In this document: one piece after another, positions 31,533 through 43,701 of the stretch
How positions within the stretch are numbered: position 1 is the first letter of the stretch
Layout of the letters: each line of letters starts with the position of its first letter
NCBI GenBank assembly: GCA_027382625.1
Contig: JAJKFJ010021523.1
Coordinates: 124,001 to 188,000 of the forward strand
Length of the DNA stretch: 64,000 nt
Source: Tetmemena sp. SeJ-2015
Lineage: Eukaryota > Ciliophora > Spirotrichea > Sporadotrichida > Oxytrichidae
Direction of reading: 5' to 3'
The notes under the pieces: generated by a model
The model's input: only the letters and a program-made list of their open reading frames with translations
Told to the model about the DNA's origin: nothing
Database searches by the model: none
Program-made: the position numbers and the translations under genes

Positions 31533-34500
31533 ATGAGTGATTTACAATCGCCTCTCTTAAATGGAGGATCTATCATTTAAAATACTTCCAGCAGTTAATC
31601 ACTGTAGTTGCAAATTAATTCCATTAGATAGCCTTCGAAGACTGTTAGAGGCCCAAGAAAAGGAAAGGTCTCCATCTGGGATAGAGACCCACAAGAAATA
31701 TTCAATAAGCTCGATCAAAGAAGAGATGAAATCACTTATAATGTAAGGAGAGAATTGCAACTTATAGAATCCAACAATTCTAATAAAAAATATTTCTATA
31801 GGATGTAATACAAATACTGAAGAAGCCTCCTGAGTAGCGTCAAAAGAAAGACATATTTAAACTTGATGAATATTTCGCCAACAACCTATTCTTCAAAAAT
31901 CTGATTCAAGGATACAGATAGAGAGACTACATATCACTGCTACAAGATCATGAACTACCAAACTTTTTAACCCGGCGACACTATATTCTATTACGGTAAG
32001 GATTCTTCATAGAGTGCATACTTAAATGAAATTCTCACTTAATTGATAGGTGACATGGGTTCGCTTTTCTACATTATCCTTAAAGGAGAAGTAGCTGTGA
32101 AGGTGCCAACTGCCTTAGATCTTGAGGTGACTTCAGAAGAGTTATTCATATTCTGTATCCAGCACTACTACGATATAGACTGGCAAAAGTTCCCAAACAA
32201 CGAGAGTGTTCGCCCAGAGATAAAATCTGAGATTGAGAAGTTCGAGATTAATTACAATAACTTAGAGGAAAAGATTAGATGATCCAAGACAAATTTAAGA
32301 AGAAGGAGATGCAAGTGCCTTTTGAAATTCTTGATATTTTAGAGGGCAAGAAGTCTGTGTACATCAAAATCTGGATTTTTAAGGAAGTCTCCAAATTGAT
32401 TGAAGGATAGAGCTTCGGAGAACTTGCTCTGATGACTTCAAAGCCTAGAGCTGCTACTATCTAGTGCAAACTTGAAGTAGACCTGGCAGTGTTAGATAAG
32501 AAAGAGTATCAAGTAATTGTGGGGAATGCTATGAAGCGGCAAGTTAACGAGAAAGTTAAGTTTTTCAAAAACTTCAGAATTTTTGCTAACCTCTCCAAAA
32601 ATAAGATGCAGAGAATGCTTTATTACTTTAACGAGAGAACTTACCACAGAAAGCAAGTAGTATTCATGGAGGGTATTGATGGTACTGATGGTGTCTACTT
32701 CATAAAGAATGGTGAGTTTGAGGTTTCTAAGAAAGTTAAAATTGAAAGGCAGGAACAAAAGGGCTCTAATTTTAATTAACTCCAAAATATTAACCTGAAC
32801 TTGAAAGAGTCACTTAAACTTAATTCTCAAAATGCACAGACTCAGGATATCTCCCTCAAATAGATCAGGCTCTATCTTTAGGGTATTAACGAAATATTTG
32901 GTCTTGAAGAAGTAGCAGATAACAAGGCACTGAGACAAACTACTGTGGTCTGCTCAACAAATACAGCTGTAGTTTACTTCATTAAGAGAGAAGACTTCGT
33001 GAACAGCGTCAATCTTTTCAAGTTCAGCTGACAAAATTTTGCATGAGAAGTTTCTAAAGCAGTAGCTTCTTCAAATGAGAATAAGTGAGACTGAGACTTT
33101 CAGAATACAAAAAGAGGAAGAGTATGAAGTCAACCGAAAACATTAAATACTCGAGAAAGAGCAAGAGAAGGCCATGACGATTAAAGTTAACCAAGAATTC
33201 CAGCAGAAACAGTTTCAAAATTTAACTAAAAAGCTGATTTAAAGTAATCTAATGTTTTTGATTTATTATATGATATCAGACAAGAAGACTCTCAACTTTA
33301 GTCCTACTTTGCTTAATAAGAAATTGAAATTCATCAAGTTCAAAGGAGAGATGGAGAGGTACGAAAGGAATAACAATTAAATTGGTAATTGCATTTTTAT
33401 GTATAATTAAGATGCGTTCTTATCGCCCTCAGTAGATGAAAATGGAACTAAGAAATCGGTAGCACTCAAGACACAGAAGAATAAGAGATCTGAATCTCCA
33501 ATACCCAAGGTTTTGAATTCTCCTAAAAGCCATCATCAAAGCTTGGAAGATATAAACAATAACATTCCTGGAGGAGACTCAAATAGATAGATCAACAACA
33601 GCAGCGGTTCAATAAAGTCTAATAAAAGGTAAGCCTTAAAATCGATGTTGACTCTGAATTTTAGAGTGTCACAATTTGACAAATAAGACAAGAGTTTCGA
33701 CTTAAAAAGGAGTCCTAAAATGGATACTGGCTTAGCCAGCACTAAGTTGCCTTCTACTCTAGATCAAAATTCTATGATTGAAATAAAGGGGGATAATTTG
33801 AAATCTAAGCTTCAGTCACCATCGAAAATCTCGAAATAAATGTCCAAGTAATCTAATCCTTTGAAACTAAATCAGTACATTAAAAACCCATCCATCAGTG
33901 AGAAGACTGTAGAGCTTGATGAGTTCTACATTTAAATCTAAAGCCTTCCTATCAACTCGCATTCTCTACTTCAAAGAGATTAAATGCTATCTCTATCACC
34001 TGAGTTGTAACAAAAAAGCACAATGATTTATTTTACTGTTTAAATTCACAATCTTTAACTATCAAGGCATGAGGAATCCCTCTTGGATGGACACTCCTCT
34101 TATCTAAATTAGGAAGAAGCTCAAATCATCCTAGTAAACTGGAGTACACTCTAAAAAGAATTCCTTAATTGGAAGTGTCATGGTCCAAAATCAAGAGAAA
34201 TTAGACGCCACCAAGCATAATAGATCTTAAACTGAGCTTAAAATGGTTGATTAAAAGATGGAAGATACTTTGGGGAAGAAAGATCTACTTGCTTCACCTT
34301 CTGAGTTCATGAACAAGAGACTAACTTCACGACAGAAGTCAATTTCTACTTTCCCGAGCACTTGGAATCATGCCGACACTCCATTCTCAAAATAGATTCA
34401 GCGCCTTCAATCTCAGCTATTGCCTGCAATAACTTATTTTTATGACCCCTCAAAGCCAATCTAAAATCTTCAGTAGTAGAGCACATTCGGCTAAACCCAA

Positions 34501-34773
34501 GGAGTATCAACTCCTTTCAAGAACTCTAATGTGATGATCTTATCTGCACAGCATCATCCTGAAGACTGCAAGACTTGTGTTTTCTGTCGTAAATAGTCTA
34601 GCAGACAGTTGATACAGAGACCAATTACTCAGCAAGAAATAGTCAAAAAGGGAGAAAAAGAAAAGACTATAAAGTTTAGGGATCAACTTCAGTCCAAGTT
34701 TTAAAAATCTATTCAGGGAGATCATAGAGAGTTATTCGGAAAAACTTATTCAAAAACTTAGAGACACTCATGA
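31533..34773 (+). CDS. cyclic-nucleotide-binding domain protein with long disordered tail
   Basis: The N-terminal half holds at least two cNMP-binding folds. Fold 1: CYKIMNYQTFQPGDTIFYYG, intron, DMGSLFYIILKGEVAVKVP, and IEGQSFGELALMTSKPRAAT (the phosphate-binding-cassette-like FGELALxxxxPRAAT). Fold 2: NLSKNKMQRMLYYFNERTYH and GVYFIKNGEFEVSKKV, then INEIFGLEEVADNKALRQTT. The FGELAL..PRAAT cassette in fold 1 is close to PKA/PKG regulatory domains, so it should bind cAMP/cGMP; fold 2 is degenerate. About 500 residues of disordered Ser/Lys/Gln sequence follow. No kinase domain. Clear introns: GTAAGG...CTATAG near 31742-31801, another at 31996-32049, and one near 33243. Small direct-repeat excisions fix three frame changes (31892-31909; about 32275; about 33020). 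Stop TGA 34771-34773. Confidence 0.85.
31892..31909 (+). other. candidate very short IES, pointer TTCAA (13 bp removed)
   Basis: TTCAA at 31892-31896 and 31905-31909. Removing 13 bp joins YFANNLFF to KDTDRETTYHCYK in frame at the entry of the first cNMP-binding domain. Too short for an intron. Confidence 0.65.
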
Positions 34774-34860
34774 AGAAATTTATTTCATAATCATATCGGT
34801 ATAATTCTTATTTAGTCTTTCCTTTATGACAATTGAGAGAATTTAAATTTTGTAAATAAT

Positions 34861-35765
34861 ATGTTTAGTGACGAGATTTGGTAGGTTTTGTATTTGGTCT
34901 ATCAAGGTATTCCGAAGTTGGGACTCGTAAGGTTATCACATGTCAACATGAAATTTTTTAGATTCTAACTTTGACTCATGCTTTGAGCCCGATGCCAGCT
35001 ATTCTTTCAGGAATAAGAAATAAGAACTAATTGAGAGGCATTTCGAGAGGATGGATTTTTCTATCCTTGAATAACAACGTGATAATGGGAACTTACGTGC
35101 TTTTGAGGGGCCTGACAGACTCCATTATAGGAAACTTGATTGGTATTAAATTTCTATCTTCCACATCCTAATCTCATTTGATTCTAGGTTTTGTCTCGAA
35201 TTTATTGACTTTGAGTGTGTACGACATAGCCAACAATGATTTGAAGACTCTGAGTTTCTGCATGCTCTACTTTATTTCAATATCGGCTTTTCTTCAGACT
35301 TTCTTACCACTCGAAGCCATCGGTTAAGTAGCTTTTGTGGCTAACTCCATTTCTGCAGGAGTAGGTCCCATGAGCACCATTTGCTATCTCTATGAGACTA
35401 AGAACAACGAATATATCAACATCCCTATGTTCCTGTTTGGAGGTCTTAAATTTTCAATTTGGTTCACTTACGGCCTAGTCGAAGGAGCTTATCCGATACT
35501 TTTCTCATAGTTTTTCGGCCTAATCATGGTTTCAAATGCTTTTCTTGTCTATTTTTGCAACAAATGTAAGCAAAGTTTTATCAAGTAATTCCATGTAGAT
35601 AAACTATCAAGAGATAACATACTGCTTGGAGTGCCCAGACTTATAAGCTAAATATACTAGCTGGGATCTAGAATAGTAGGAAAACCTTTAGTAATTTAGC
35701 AAGAAGACTAATAGAAAGAAACTGCAAAGCCTCCTAGTAAATCTAAAAGAGAGAAAGTAGAATGA
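34861..35765 (+). CDS. SWEET-type sugar transporter
   Basis: Seven-helix uniporter family (two MtN3/saliva triple-helix bundles plus linker helix). Bundle 1 shows THALSPMPAILSGIRNKNQL, with the SP motif after TM1, and MGTYVLLRGLTDSIIGNLIG. Bundle 2 shows IGQVAFVANSISAGVGPMST, CYLYETKNNEYINIPMFLFG and LKFSIWFTYGLVEGAYPILF. The linker helix reads LSFCMLYFISISAFLQTFL. A basic tail ends KSKREKVE then TGA 35763-35765. Two introns fit perfectly: 35 nt (GTAAGG...TTTTAG near 34927-34961) and 46 nt (GTATTA...TTCTAG near 35142-35187). About 270 residues, slightly longer than typical. Plasma- or endo-membrane sugar flux is inferred from the family. Confidence 0.87.
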
Positions 35766-35852
35766 ATTAGATATTATATTGCAGATTATACTATTGATGA
35801 ATCGATCACAAAGTGAAAATGAAGCATTAATTACGACTTAGGATATCTTTAA

Positions 35853-37764
35853 TCAAAACTCGTCAACAAATGAGGCAGCGTCATCCATTCTTTGCATTTG
35901 AGACTCTTCTTCCTCATCATAGTACTAGTCATCCATTTGACTATCGTCGACTCTGTTTATTTCACTCTGCATATCGGAGAGTAAGGTTCTTTGTCTGGGT
36001 CTTCTTGGAGTAGTGCCTTCAGGGAACTGAAACATACCCCCTTGCGATTTATTTCCATCTTGCAGAATAGGTCTTCGAGCCTTTAGCTCAGACATCTTTG
36101 CTGTCATTCTCCTGTCTCCTTCTTTGAAATTGTATCCAAACATCTCCGTAGTTTTAATGGCAGCTTCCTTGATATCTATCTTCTTAACTTAATCCAAAGA
36201 CTTAGATCTTCCCTTAGCTTTCTTGTTCTCATTTCCTGGAGTCTTATAGATCTCTGTGACATAACTTAAAATTTAGTTTACATCGTCTAAGGAGTTCTCA
36301 TCGTTCAGCTTCACAATGTCTGAGTTGTTTGATTCCTCATCCCAACCTCCTCTAATTAATTCCTCCTCTTCTTCGTCGTCATAATCATACAAATCTTCTC
36401 CGTATTCCTCAAAGTTTTGCTCAATCATCATTTGAGGCTGGTCTGCATCCATCTAAATCGTACTTTGCCCTTAACTAAGTCCATCAAAAGAGGGCTTCTT
36501 TTTAAACACTGAGCTGGATTTCTAAGAGAGCTAGAGACTATTTCTTGCATCAGGTACTCTATTGAAGATAGTTGAGGATTTAAAAATACATAAGCAAATA
36601 TTTTCCACTGTACATGCTACCAGATTCATTAACCCTCCTGAATGAAGTATCGGACATTTATCCACTTCTAAAGCTTCTCATGGATTAAGAATCATCCCCA
36701 ACTCTGGCAAAACTTGTATCAGATTGATCATCCCTCGTGCTATTTCCTCTTTGGCTTCTCTGAACACTCCCTCCGTCTTCCACTCTCTTGAAGAAAGTGT
36801 TTTGAGAGGATTAACTCTGCATATCATATTAAGAAGCTTCTCCTTCAAATTTTTCCATTTCAGTTTCCCCACTTCTTTCAGAGTTCTGATCTCCAGCGAT
36901 TACTTCATCCTTTGGAGAAGAACCTTAAGCTTTTAAGAGCCTAGAAGGATCCCTAACTAATAAACTCTGAGCCGCAGCTCTCCTGTTTATAGTCACAGAG
37001 CTGGAGGCTTCTCTTCCAAGTTCAAGCTTAGAAGAGCTAAATTTAAAAACTGTAGCCTTTTGAGATTTCTTCGCCATAGTCTTTCTTGCTTGTTTATTAG
37101 CTATTGCGTTGAGTTATGCATTTGATGGGGTTTTAAGATTTCCTCTGATCAGAACGCTCTGATTTCTTGTTGATAGCAATCCTCCATTTTTAGTTATCAT
37201 AGCGGCAGAGGGAGTCATTAAGGTATTGTTCAAATTAGCTTCAAACATATCTAACTATTCAGTGTCTATGATCTATTTCAGGAGGTCTCTTTTCTGAGTC
37301 TATTTTTTAACAACTTGCTCAGAATTATTTGGCTATGAATTTTGAATCATAGTTATCACTTGGTCAGATTCTTTTTCCACTTATAGGTTATTTTTTATGG
37401 AATTTTTAGATTTTACCCCTTAATTTTATGGAGAAGTCTAATCATTATGGCCATTGAATGGCTCTGCTTTTACTTTAAAAAGAGCAATAAGTATATCTTC
37501 AACGTAGCTAACAGTTCTACCTTAATCGTACTCATCCTCATCTAGCTCAGCTAACCTTTCTCGTATGTTTGGCTTTTGGTTCTGTTGTGAAGTTGAGATC
37601 TGGTTGCTTGCATTTGTAGCAGTGGTTACTTGATTCCTGGATGATAATAGCTTTATTTGGGAGATCTTTTAATCATCTGAGGATTTATTGAAATCCTGCC
37701 TTCTCTCTTATTCAAGAACGGCTTAGGAAGAACCAGTGCATGCACTGCAAACAAAGTTACCCAT
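35853..37764 (-). CDS. MGNFVC-start, probably acylated, disordered protein
   Basis: Unrecognised, about 610 residues. The N-terminus MGNFVCSACTGSSQ has Gly2 and nearby cysteines, the classic combination for N-myristoylation plus palmitoylation, so the protein is likely membrane-tethered. The rest is low complexity (Gln, Ser, Asn, Lys), with an acidic patch (EEYGEDLYDYDDEEEEELI) and a moderately conserved-looking C-terminal block (KIDIKEAAIKTTEMFGYNFK, KARRPILQDGNKSQGGMFQF). One intron near the middle (donor GTTAATGAATC, acceptor CAATAG near 36542). Stop TGA 35853-35855. The next upstream gene on the same strand also encodes an MG/Cys start. Confidence 0.65.
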
Positions 37765-37995
37765 TTATCGTTCTGTTCTATATTTTACAGATTAAATATC
37801 TTTCAGTTCTATCCTACAATCAAACTAAGGAGAATGATGTAATGTATAAGGTTTCATGATGAATTAATGATGATGAGAATTTGGATATTTTCTTACTATG
37901 AAGGGTATAATAATAATCATACTATAATGATGGCAGATATATTTCAAAAACTATGGCTAGGACCACATGAAAATTATTAATTTTGAGTTTCTCTT

Positions 37996-39735
37996 TCAAT
38001 CAACAGTGTTAATGAGGACGCCTTAAGCTCTCTTAGCAATAAAGGATTCTCCACCTTCACTTGCCCCATCATTATAGTCATCGTTGTACATGTTGAAATC
38101 GTTTCTGCTCTTGTTCATGAAGCTAGGTCTTGCATCTTCTTCATCATCGTCGAATTCTCTCAAATTCAAAACGTTGCTAGTCCTTCCCGCTTGCTCTTAG
38201 TTATCTCCATAGAAAGAATCTCTGTCTAACTCAGAGTTGACATAAGCACCATTTGGTTGCTACTTTTTAGAATAGCCACCCAATTTCTTTCCTTTGTTCT
38301 TTTAAGCGATCATCATTGACTAATCCACACTCTGATCATTTTCGAAAGCTTCAGCGTTGAAGTTATTAAAGCACCAGGACCAGCGTCGCTATAGAGAGTG
38401 TCTCTATTCTTCAGACCTGCATTTACTCTTGCTCCTTAGAAATCGAGCATGCTCTCATCTCCCTAAGAGCCGATTATGTCTCTTTCGTTGAAGACATAGC
38501 CACTCTGGTCAGTTCTTTAGCTGAAGCGACTATTTTATTGGTTACCTCTTGGGGAAACACTGAGCATGTTCTTGCTATTAGCGGCTGTGTATTGGCTTGA
38601 TGATTAGAAACCGGTCTAATATTGGGATTGTTGGTTCTGTTCTTAGTTTCGTTTGAAAACATTCAATCAATAGAATGATAATTAAATTTCAAGTTTGAAA
38701 AGCGCCATTCCAAAGTTGTTGCTTTCATCCTCCTCATCATCATCGTCCATATTATCCACTCTCAGGATTTGATCTTGAGTGATGTCTCCGTAAGAGGTAT
38801 TTCCACCATCCATGCGTCTGAAGCTGGTGGATGACATCTAAGAGATGGATTGATTGGTACCTGCTCTCAGACGCACCATTTAAGTTTGTGTCTGGTCAGA
38901 AAAACCGCTCAGTCTATTCGTAGTGTTATTGTCCTCCATTCTGTAAACTTCAGATTAAAATGTTGTGTTCATGTCATCAAGTACTCTAATTACTGAAGCC
39001 TCTGACTGTTGGTATGATCCGTTTTTCATTCTCTCAATTTCCACTGAGGTATTTGCGGCATCATCCACATCATCTATCATATCAGCTTATCTTTGGAAGG
39101 TTGTGACATCAACATCAGTCAATCTCGCCTGATAGTTAGATTCCATATGAGGGACCATGCTGTCTCTCTAGCTGGCATTATCCGAAGGCGACTATCCATG
39201 TAGGGAGAACTGTAACCTTTAGTAGTATTTTATTAGCCATTTTTAAATTCTTTGATAGTGGATCCTCTCTTAGTGGAGGATTCATCTAAAATTACTTTTA
39301 TTTTGCGCTAATTTTAGTCTCATATGAGACTTATAATATTTGAAAAATCCTCTAAGGGTTGAGCCATAACAACAGCAGCAGGATCTTTACTTACTTTCTT
39401 GCTCAGTGATTTCTTGGAACTATTAATTCTTGAAGAGAGACTTCTCAAGCAGATTTTGGCGATTTGGCTCGCTCTCGCCAACTATCATATTGGTATCCAA
39501 ACTCATGTTGGTTGATAGCATTTGCCTCTTTTGGTTCGAGGAAGTCATGCTATCATGGTGACTCATTTGGTTAAAGATTTCTATAACAAAGATAAATACT
39601 CAGCAGATAAAGTTGAATATCTTACCCTTTTCAGAATTGAAGGCTCTGGAAGCCTCTCTTGCTAGGTCGCATATTAGGCACGACGTTTGGATCTCCTGAC
39701 TTTTAGTCAAGGCATCTGCAGGCGTTAGCTCCCAT
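37996..39735 (-). CDS. MGANACRC-start, probably acylated, disordered protein
   Basis: Unrecognised. The first exon gives MGANACRCLDQKSGDPNVVP, again Gly2 with cysteines, suggesting myristoylation and palmitoylation. Later exons are Gln/Asn/Ser/Asp-rich (for example ESNYQARLTDVDVTTFQRQA, and an acidic stretch RVDNMDDDDEEDES), ending EGGESFIAKRAQGVLINTVD then TGA 37996-37998. Introns follow exons 1-3 (donors GTAAGATATTC near 39626 and GTAAG near 39394). A 42-bp insert at 38651-38701, flanked by a 9-bp repeat, carries an in-frame TGA. A single missing T is suspected near 38372. It may be a distant tandem relative of the downstream gene. Confidence 0.65.
38651..38701 (-). other. candidate IES, pointer TTTTCAAAC (42 bp removed)
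   Basis: GTTTGAAAA at 38651-38659 and 38693-38701, a perfect 9-bp repeat. The 42-bp unit is a multiple of three but contains an in-frame TGA. Removal joins NNFGMALF to KRNQEQNQQSQYQTG. No splice donor is present. Confidence 0.92.
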
Positions 39736-39968
39736 AGTAGAGGTAGTAATTATTTAAACTTCGCAAAACAAATAAACTTAAATATTATTTAGAGTCAATC
39801 TATTTCAAACACACTTCATTCAATAAAGTATATTTAACTCTTCTCTTTCTTCCTCTCTATCTTTTAATATCCTCCTTCCTCAATCTATCTTCTCTAAAAC
39901 CAATGCTTAATTAACTAGAGTATATAAAGTGCAATGCTTTGACTATATTTATTAGCTTATACTGAGGA

Positions 39969-42350
39969 TCAATAATCTTCTCCCTTCTCTTATCTCTTCC
40001 TCTTGTAGGCATCGATGACGTCTTGGACTTCAAACTCTGAGACTGGTGAGTGAGTCTTATACTCCATTGAATACTCTCCCTAACCTTGGGTCACTCCTCT
40101 CAACTCAGTAGCGTAACCAAACATGCTTGCTAGTGGCACGTCGGCATTCAAGATAAACAGGCCAGTCTTAGTCTAGGTATTAGTGACTGAACCTCTTCTC
40201 TTAATCAGCTAACCCATAATAGGTGCTTGGAACTCAGCAGGTACTGTAACTTCCACATCCATGATTGGCTCAAGAATTTGAGGATCAGCTTTGTCGAAAG
40301 TTTCTCTGAATGAAGCTTTAGTAGCAATACCGAAAGCCAAAGAACTGGAGTCAACTACGTGAGTTTGACCATCTGTCAACACATATCTATAATATACTTT
40401 AATGAGTTGAAATTAAAAAAATTATTATAACTCCTACGACAGGATAACCAGTCTTAGGTCCTCTTTTTGTAGCTTCGTGGAAGGCCTTCTCGATAGCAGG
40501 AATATATTCATTGGGAATGTTGTTACCCTCAGTTGCATCCTTGAAAACACAAGAGAGATCTGCATCTTCAGAAGTCACATCAGCGTTAACAGGCTCAATA
40601 TATCCAACAACTCTAGCGTACTGACCAGCACCACCACTTTGCTTTTTATGGAGGTAGTTGAAGCTTGCTTTTTATCCGATGGTTTCTCTATAGTTCACAG
40701 TTGGGTTACCTACGAATAGGTCGATGTCGTATTCTCTCTTCATTCTCTCACAGTAGATAAACAGATGGAGTTCTCCCATACCTGAGATGATGATCTCTTC
40801 GCTCTCAGCGTTTTGCTTTACCACGAAAGTAGGATCCTCTCTCTAGAATCTGTTCAGAGCTTTCAAGAAAGTTTCAAGTTAGTCTTGTCTCTTTGGCCTT
40901 ATGGTCAGAGACATGACTGGCTCGGGTACGTGCATATCTTGCATAGAGTAGTTAACGTTCTGATCGCAGAAAGTTTCTCCTGATGCGCAATCTACACCGA
41001 AGATAGCAAAGATGTCTCCTGCACCTGCCTCACTAATATCCTCCATCTGATTTGAATGCATTCTAACCATTCTACTGATCTTGACCTTCTTCTTGGTAGC
41101 AGTGTTAGTTAAGATTGCTCCCTTCTTAACCTTGCCTTGGTAAATCTTGATATAGGTAATCTGTCCAAACTGACTTTCCTCAAGCTTAAAAGCGAGACCA
41201 ACGAAAGGTTTCTTGTTGTCAATATCCATTCTAATCTTGTCGTCCTTTTTACCGATTTCATAGGCGAAATTTTCAGACTCAGTTGGGTTGGGCAAGTAAT
41301 CTAGAACTCCATCAAGAAGAGGCTGAACACCCTTGTTCTTGTAGGCCGAGCCCATGAAGACTGGGCAGAACTTTCTTGAGAGTGTCTATGCTCTGATAGA
41401 CTTTTTCAAGATATCTACTGGCACATTCAGATCTTCGTTTAAGAAATACTCCTCAATAACTGGATCGTTCTCAGCTAGGGTTGCTATCAGCTCTTGCTTT
41501 TTCTCATTGACTAAGTTGATCATATCTTGAGGGATTTCTCTCTCGACTGGAGTCTCTCCCTTATCACCCTCGAAGTAAATTGCCTTCATTTTAATGAGAT
41601 CTACAACTCCTTGCAGACCGTTTTCAACTCCAATATTCACTTAAACAGCTGCACAGTTGAGATCAAGTCTGTCTCTAACTCCTTCGATACAGTTCCATGG
41701 GTTTGCTCCTGCTCTGTCTAATTTGTTAATAAAGATAAAGAGAGAGTAAGATATAAGAAGATGACTCTAGGTACGTTGTATCTCTTCATTTGCTTATCAA
41801 CAGTAAGAGTTTGAGGCTGGACTCCTGATGCTCCGCAGATGAGGAGAATAGCTCCATCGAGTACTCTTAGTGCTCTTTCGACTTCAATAGTGAAATCAAC
41901 GTGACCTGGAGTATCAATGATGTTAATATGGTGATCCTTCCATTCGCAGTGGGTAGCTGCTGACTTAATGGTAATACCCTTTTCTCTTTCAAGCTCCATG
42001 CTATCCATAGTTGCTCCAACATTATCGCTTCCCTTGACCTCGTGGATTTAATCGATCTTGCCAGTGTAGTAAAGAATACGCTCAGTGATTGTAGTCTTCC
42101 CAGAATCGATATGAGCAGAGATACCGATGTTTCTCATGATTGAGGTATCGATCAGTGAAAATCCTCTTCTTGTGAGTGCTGAGTTCATTAAGAAACTGCT
42201 GGTGGGCATCTGAGCATATGAGGCCATGCGGCTGTAGTTCATAGCTTATCTTCCAAGCTAGTTAGTGGACATCTTCAGCAAGTTTCCTGAGGCAGGAGCT
42301 GCCATTGAGCCCTGGAGTGAGGTATAAGCGCTTCTTATGAAGTTTTGCAT
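39969..42350 (-). CDS. GFM1: mitochondrial translation elongation factor G
   Basis: GTPase that translocates tRNA-mRNA on the mitochondrial ribosome. The N-terminus [15 protein letters not shown] looks like a targeting peptide. G1 [20 protein letters not shown], switch [19 protein letters not shown]3 [20 protein letters not shown] and G4 NKLDRAG are intact. Domains II-V follow ([51 protein letters not shown], then [20 protein letters not shown]). In-frame TAA codes Gln in GKIDQIHEVKG. Stop TGA 39969-39971. A 26-bp insert flanked by AAGAT splits RVIF from INKLDRAG (41732-41762). A second AT-rich interruption of about 45 nt near 40390-40436 separates GYPVVG from RYVLTDG and has no clean GT-AG solution. 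Confidence 0.95.
41732..41762 (-). other. candidate IES, pointer ATCTT (26 bp removed)
   Basis: AAGAT (sense ATCTT) at 41732-41736 and 41758-41762. Removal gives [17 protein letters not shown], the invariant EF-G G4 region. There is no GT-AG pair. The insert is pyrimidine-rich. Confidence 0.93.
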
Positions 42351-42557
42351 TCGGTTATAGAGTTCTTGTGAATGAGTTAATTATCAAATAATTATATTTC
42401 AGACAAAGCAACATTGAACTACTGAGTTTGAATTATACGGTTTAGATAATTTTATAGTGTCTAGCAAATTTTGCATCACGTGAAGATGAATCGGAAAGAG
42501 TAGAATTTGATAAATAAATCCTTATTGATGCACATCTCTAAAGCGAGATGAAAGCCT

Positions 42558-43595
42558 TCATCGGTAAATTCTGATGGGGAAGTTTTCAGTGAGCTGATAT
42601 CCATTCACGAAGATAACTATGATGTTAATTTGGAACTCAATCTATAAACGAAGTTTAAGTTTTACAATTAACTTACTGAAAACTTAGGGTGAATGATAGT
42701 AGGGCAAGAATAAATCTTAGGGAAGAGCATGTAGAGTGGAATCTCCATTTCTCTAATGACATCTCCATCTGCCACCTAGATATTTTGAACTTCAGTAGCA
42801 TAGGTTTTTGTTTCAAATGTCTCCACTCTCACCAATTGCACTTCGATAGACTTAATAACATACTCTGAGTCTTTGGTTATTATAAATCCGTCAAAGGCCT
42901 CTGTGAATGCGCAGTTAGTCGAGTAGATCTGTCCAATAAAACTAAACTTGGGGATGGACTTAGTAGTGGAGGCTTCTAAGTTCTCAGGACTGATCTGAAA
43001 CTCTTTAGGAATATCTCTTCTTCCAACAGCAACATCAATTCCAGCTCCCTATATATTTAAAGAAAAATTAAAAAGAGTACTGGAACAGCGCAATAGAACT
43101 TATCAGCTCCCTTGAGTTGCTTTCCTCCTTTGTTCAAGACCACACTCACTTCGTACTATGAAATTATTAAAGAAAGATAAAGATCTTACGATAATGGAAA
43201 ACTCAACTCCAACATAAGCATCGATGAGGCTCTCCCCTCTTTCAGTAGCTTCCATTATGAACTCAAATGGAATGGTGGTTGAGGTGTTAACCTTTCCTCC
43301 TTCGCTGAGAGTGAACTTCTTTTTCATGAAGTAGATTTTGTCTTCTTCCTTCATGGCTGCTCTGCCGATGTTACCTCTGATGATTGAGACTGTATCCATA
43401 TATCCCTCAGCTGTGACTACAATTCCAGAGTGCTGAATCTGAGACTAGGTGTCCACAACAATAAACACTAAATTTATAGCAACTGTGATGGTGCCTGTTA
43501 CTTTTTCCTGAAAGCATAAGTTAACTTAAATTGGTCAATCATACTCCTGGTTCATAGAACTTGCTGGCTCTGTCAAGCTTGATTTCGAGAGACAT
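42558..43595 (-). CDS. VPS26C: VPS26C (DSCR3), retriever complex arrestin-fold subunit
   Basis: Endosomal recycling subunit of the Commander/Retriever complex. It begins MSLEIKLDRASKFYEPG. Signature segments include TTIPFEFIMEATERGESLID, STNCAFTEAFDGFIITKDSE, KSIEVQLVRVETFETKTYAT, EVQNIQVADGDVIREMEIPL and the C-terminus NGYQLTENFPIRIYR, then TGA 42558-42560. Four GT-AG introns of about 32-40 nt fit exactly (acceptors near 43511, 43158, 43050 and 42639). A 24-bp insert with GTTG repeats (43456-43483) sits in the first arrestin strand. The family's usual length (about 297 residues) is met. Divergent from CCDC40, about 106 bp apart. Confidence 0.93.
43456..43483 (-). other. candidate IES, pointer GTTG (24 bp removed)
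   Basis: CAAC (sense GTTG) at 43456-43459 and 43480-43483. In frame either way, but removal deletes the hydrophobic peptide AINLVFIV and gives VTGTITVVDTQSQIQHSGIV, the length expected from VPS26C homologs. Confidence 0.7.
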
Positions 43596-43701
43596 TTTTC
43601 CTTTGCGCTTTAATTATTATATTTTAGAAATATCTATCTCTTGATCTCTCCATGTGAAGATGGAGGGGGTGGGTAATTGTAAATTAAATTAAACCTAAGA
43701 A

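Noticed and set aside
41732..41762. Spliceosomal intron in EF-G G4
   Set aside because: No GT-AG pair on the coding strand removes the insert and keeps frame, while an exact ATCTT direct repeat does.
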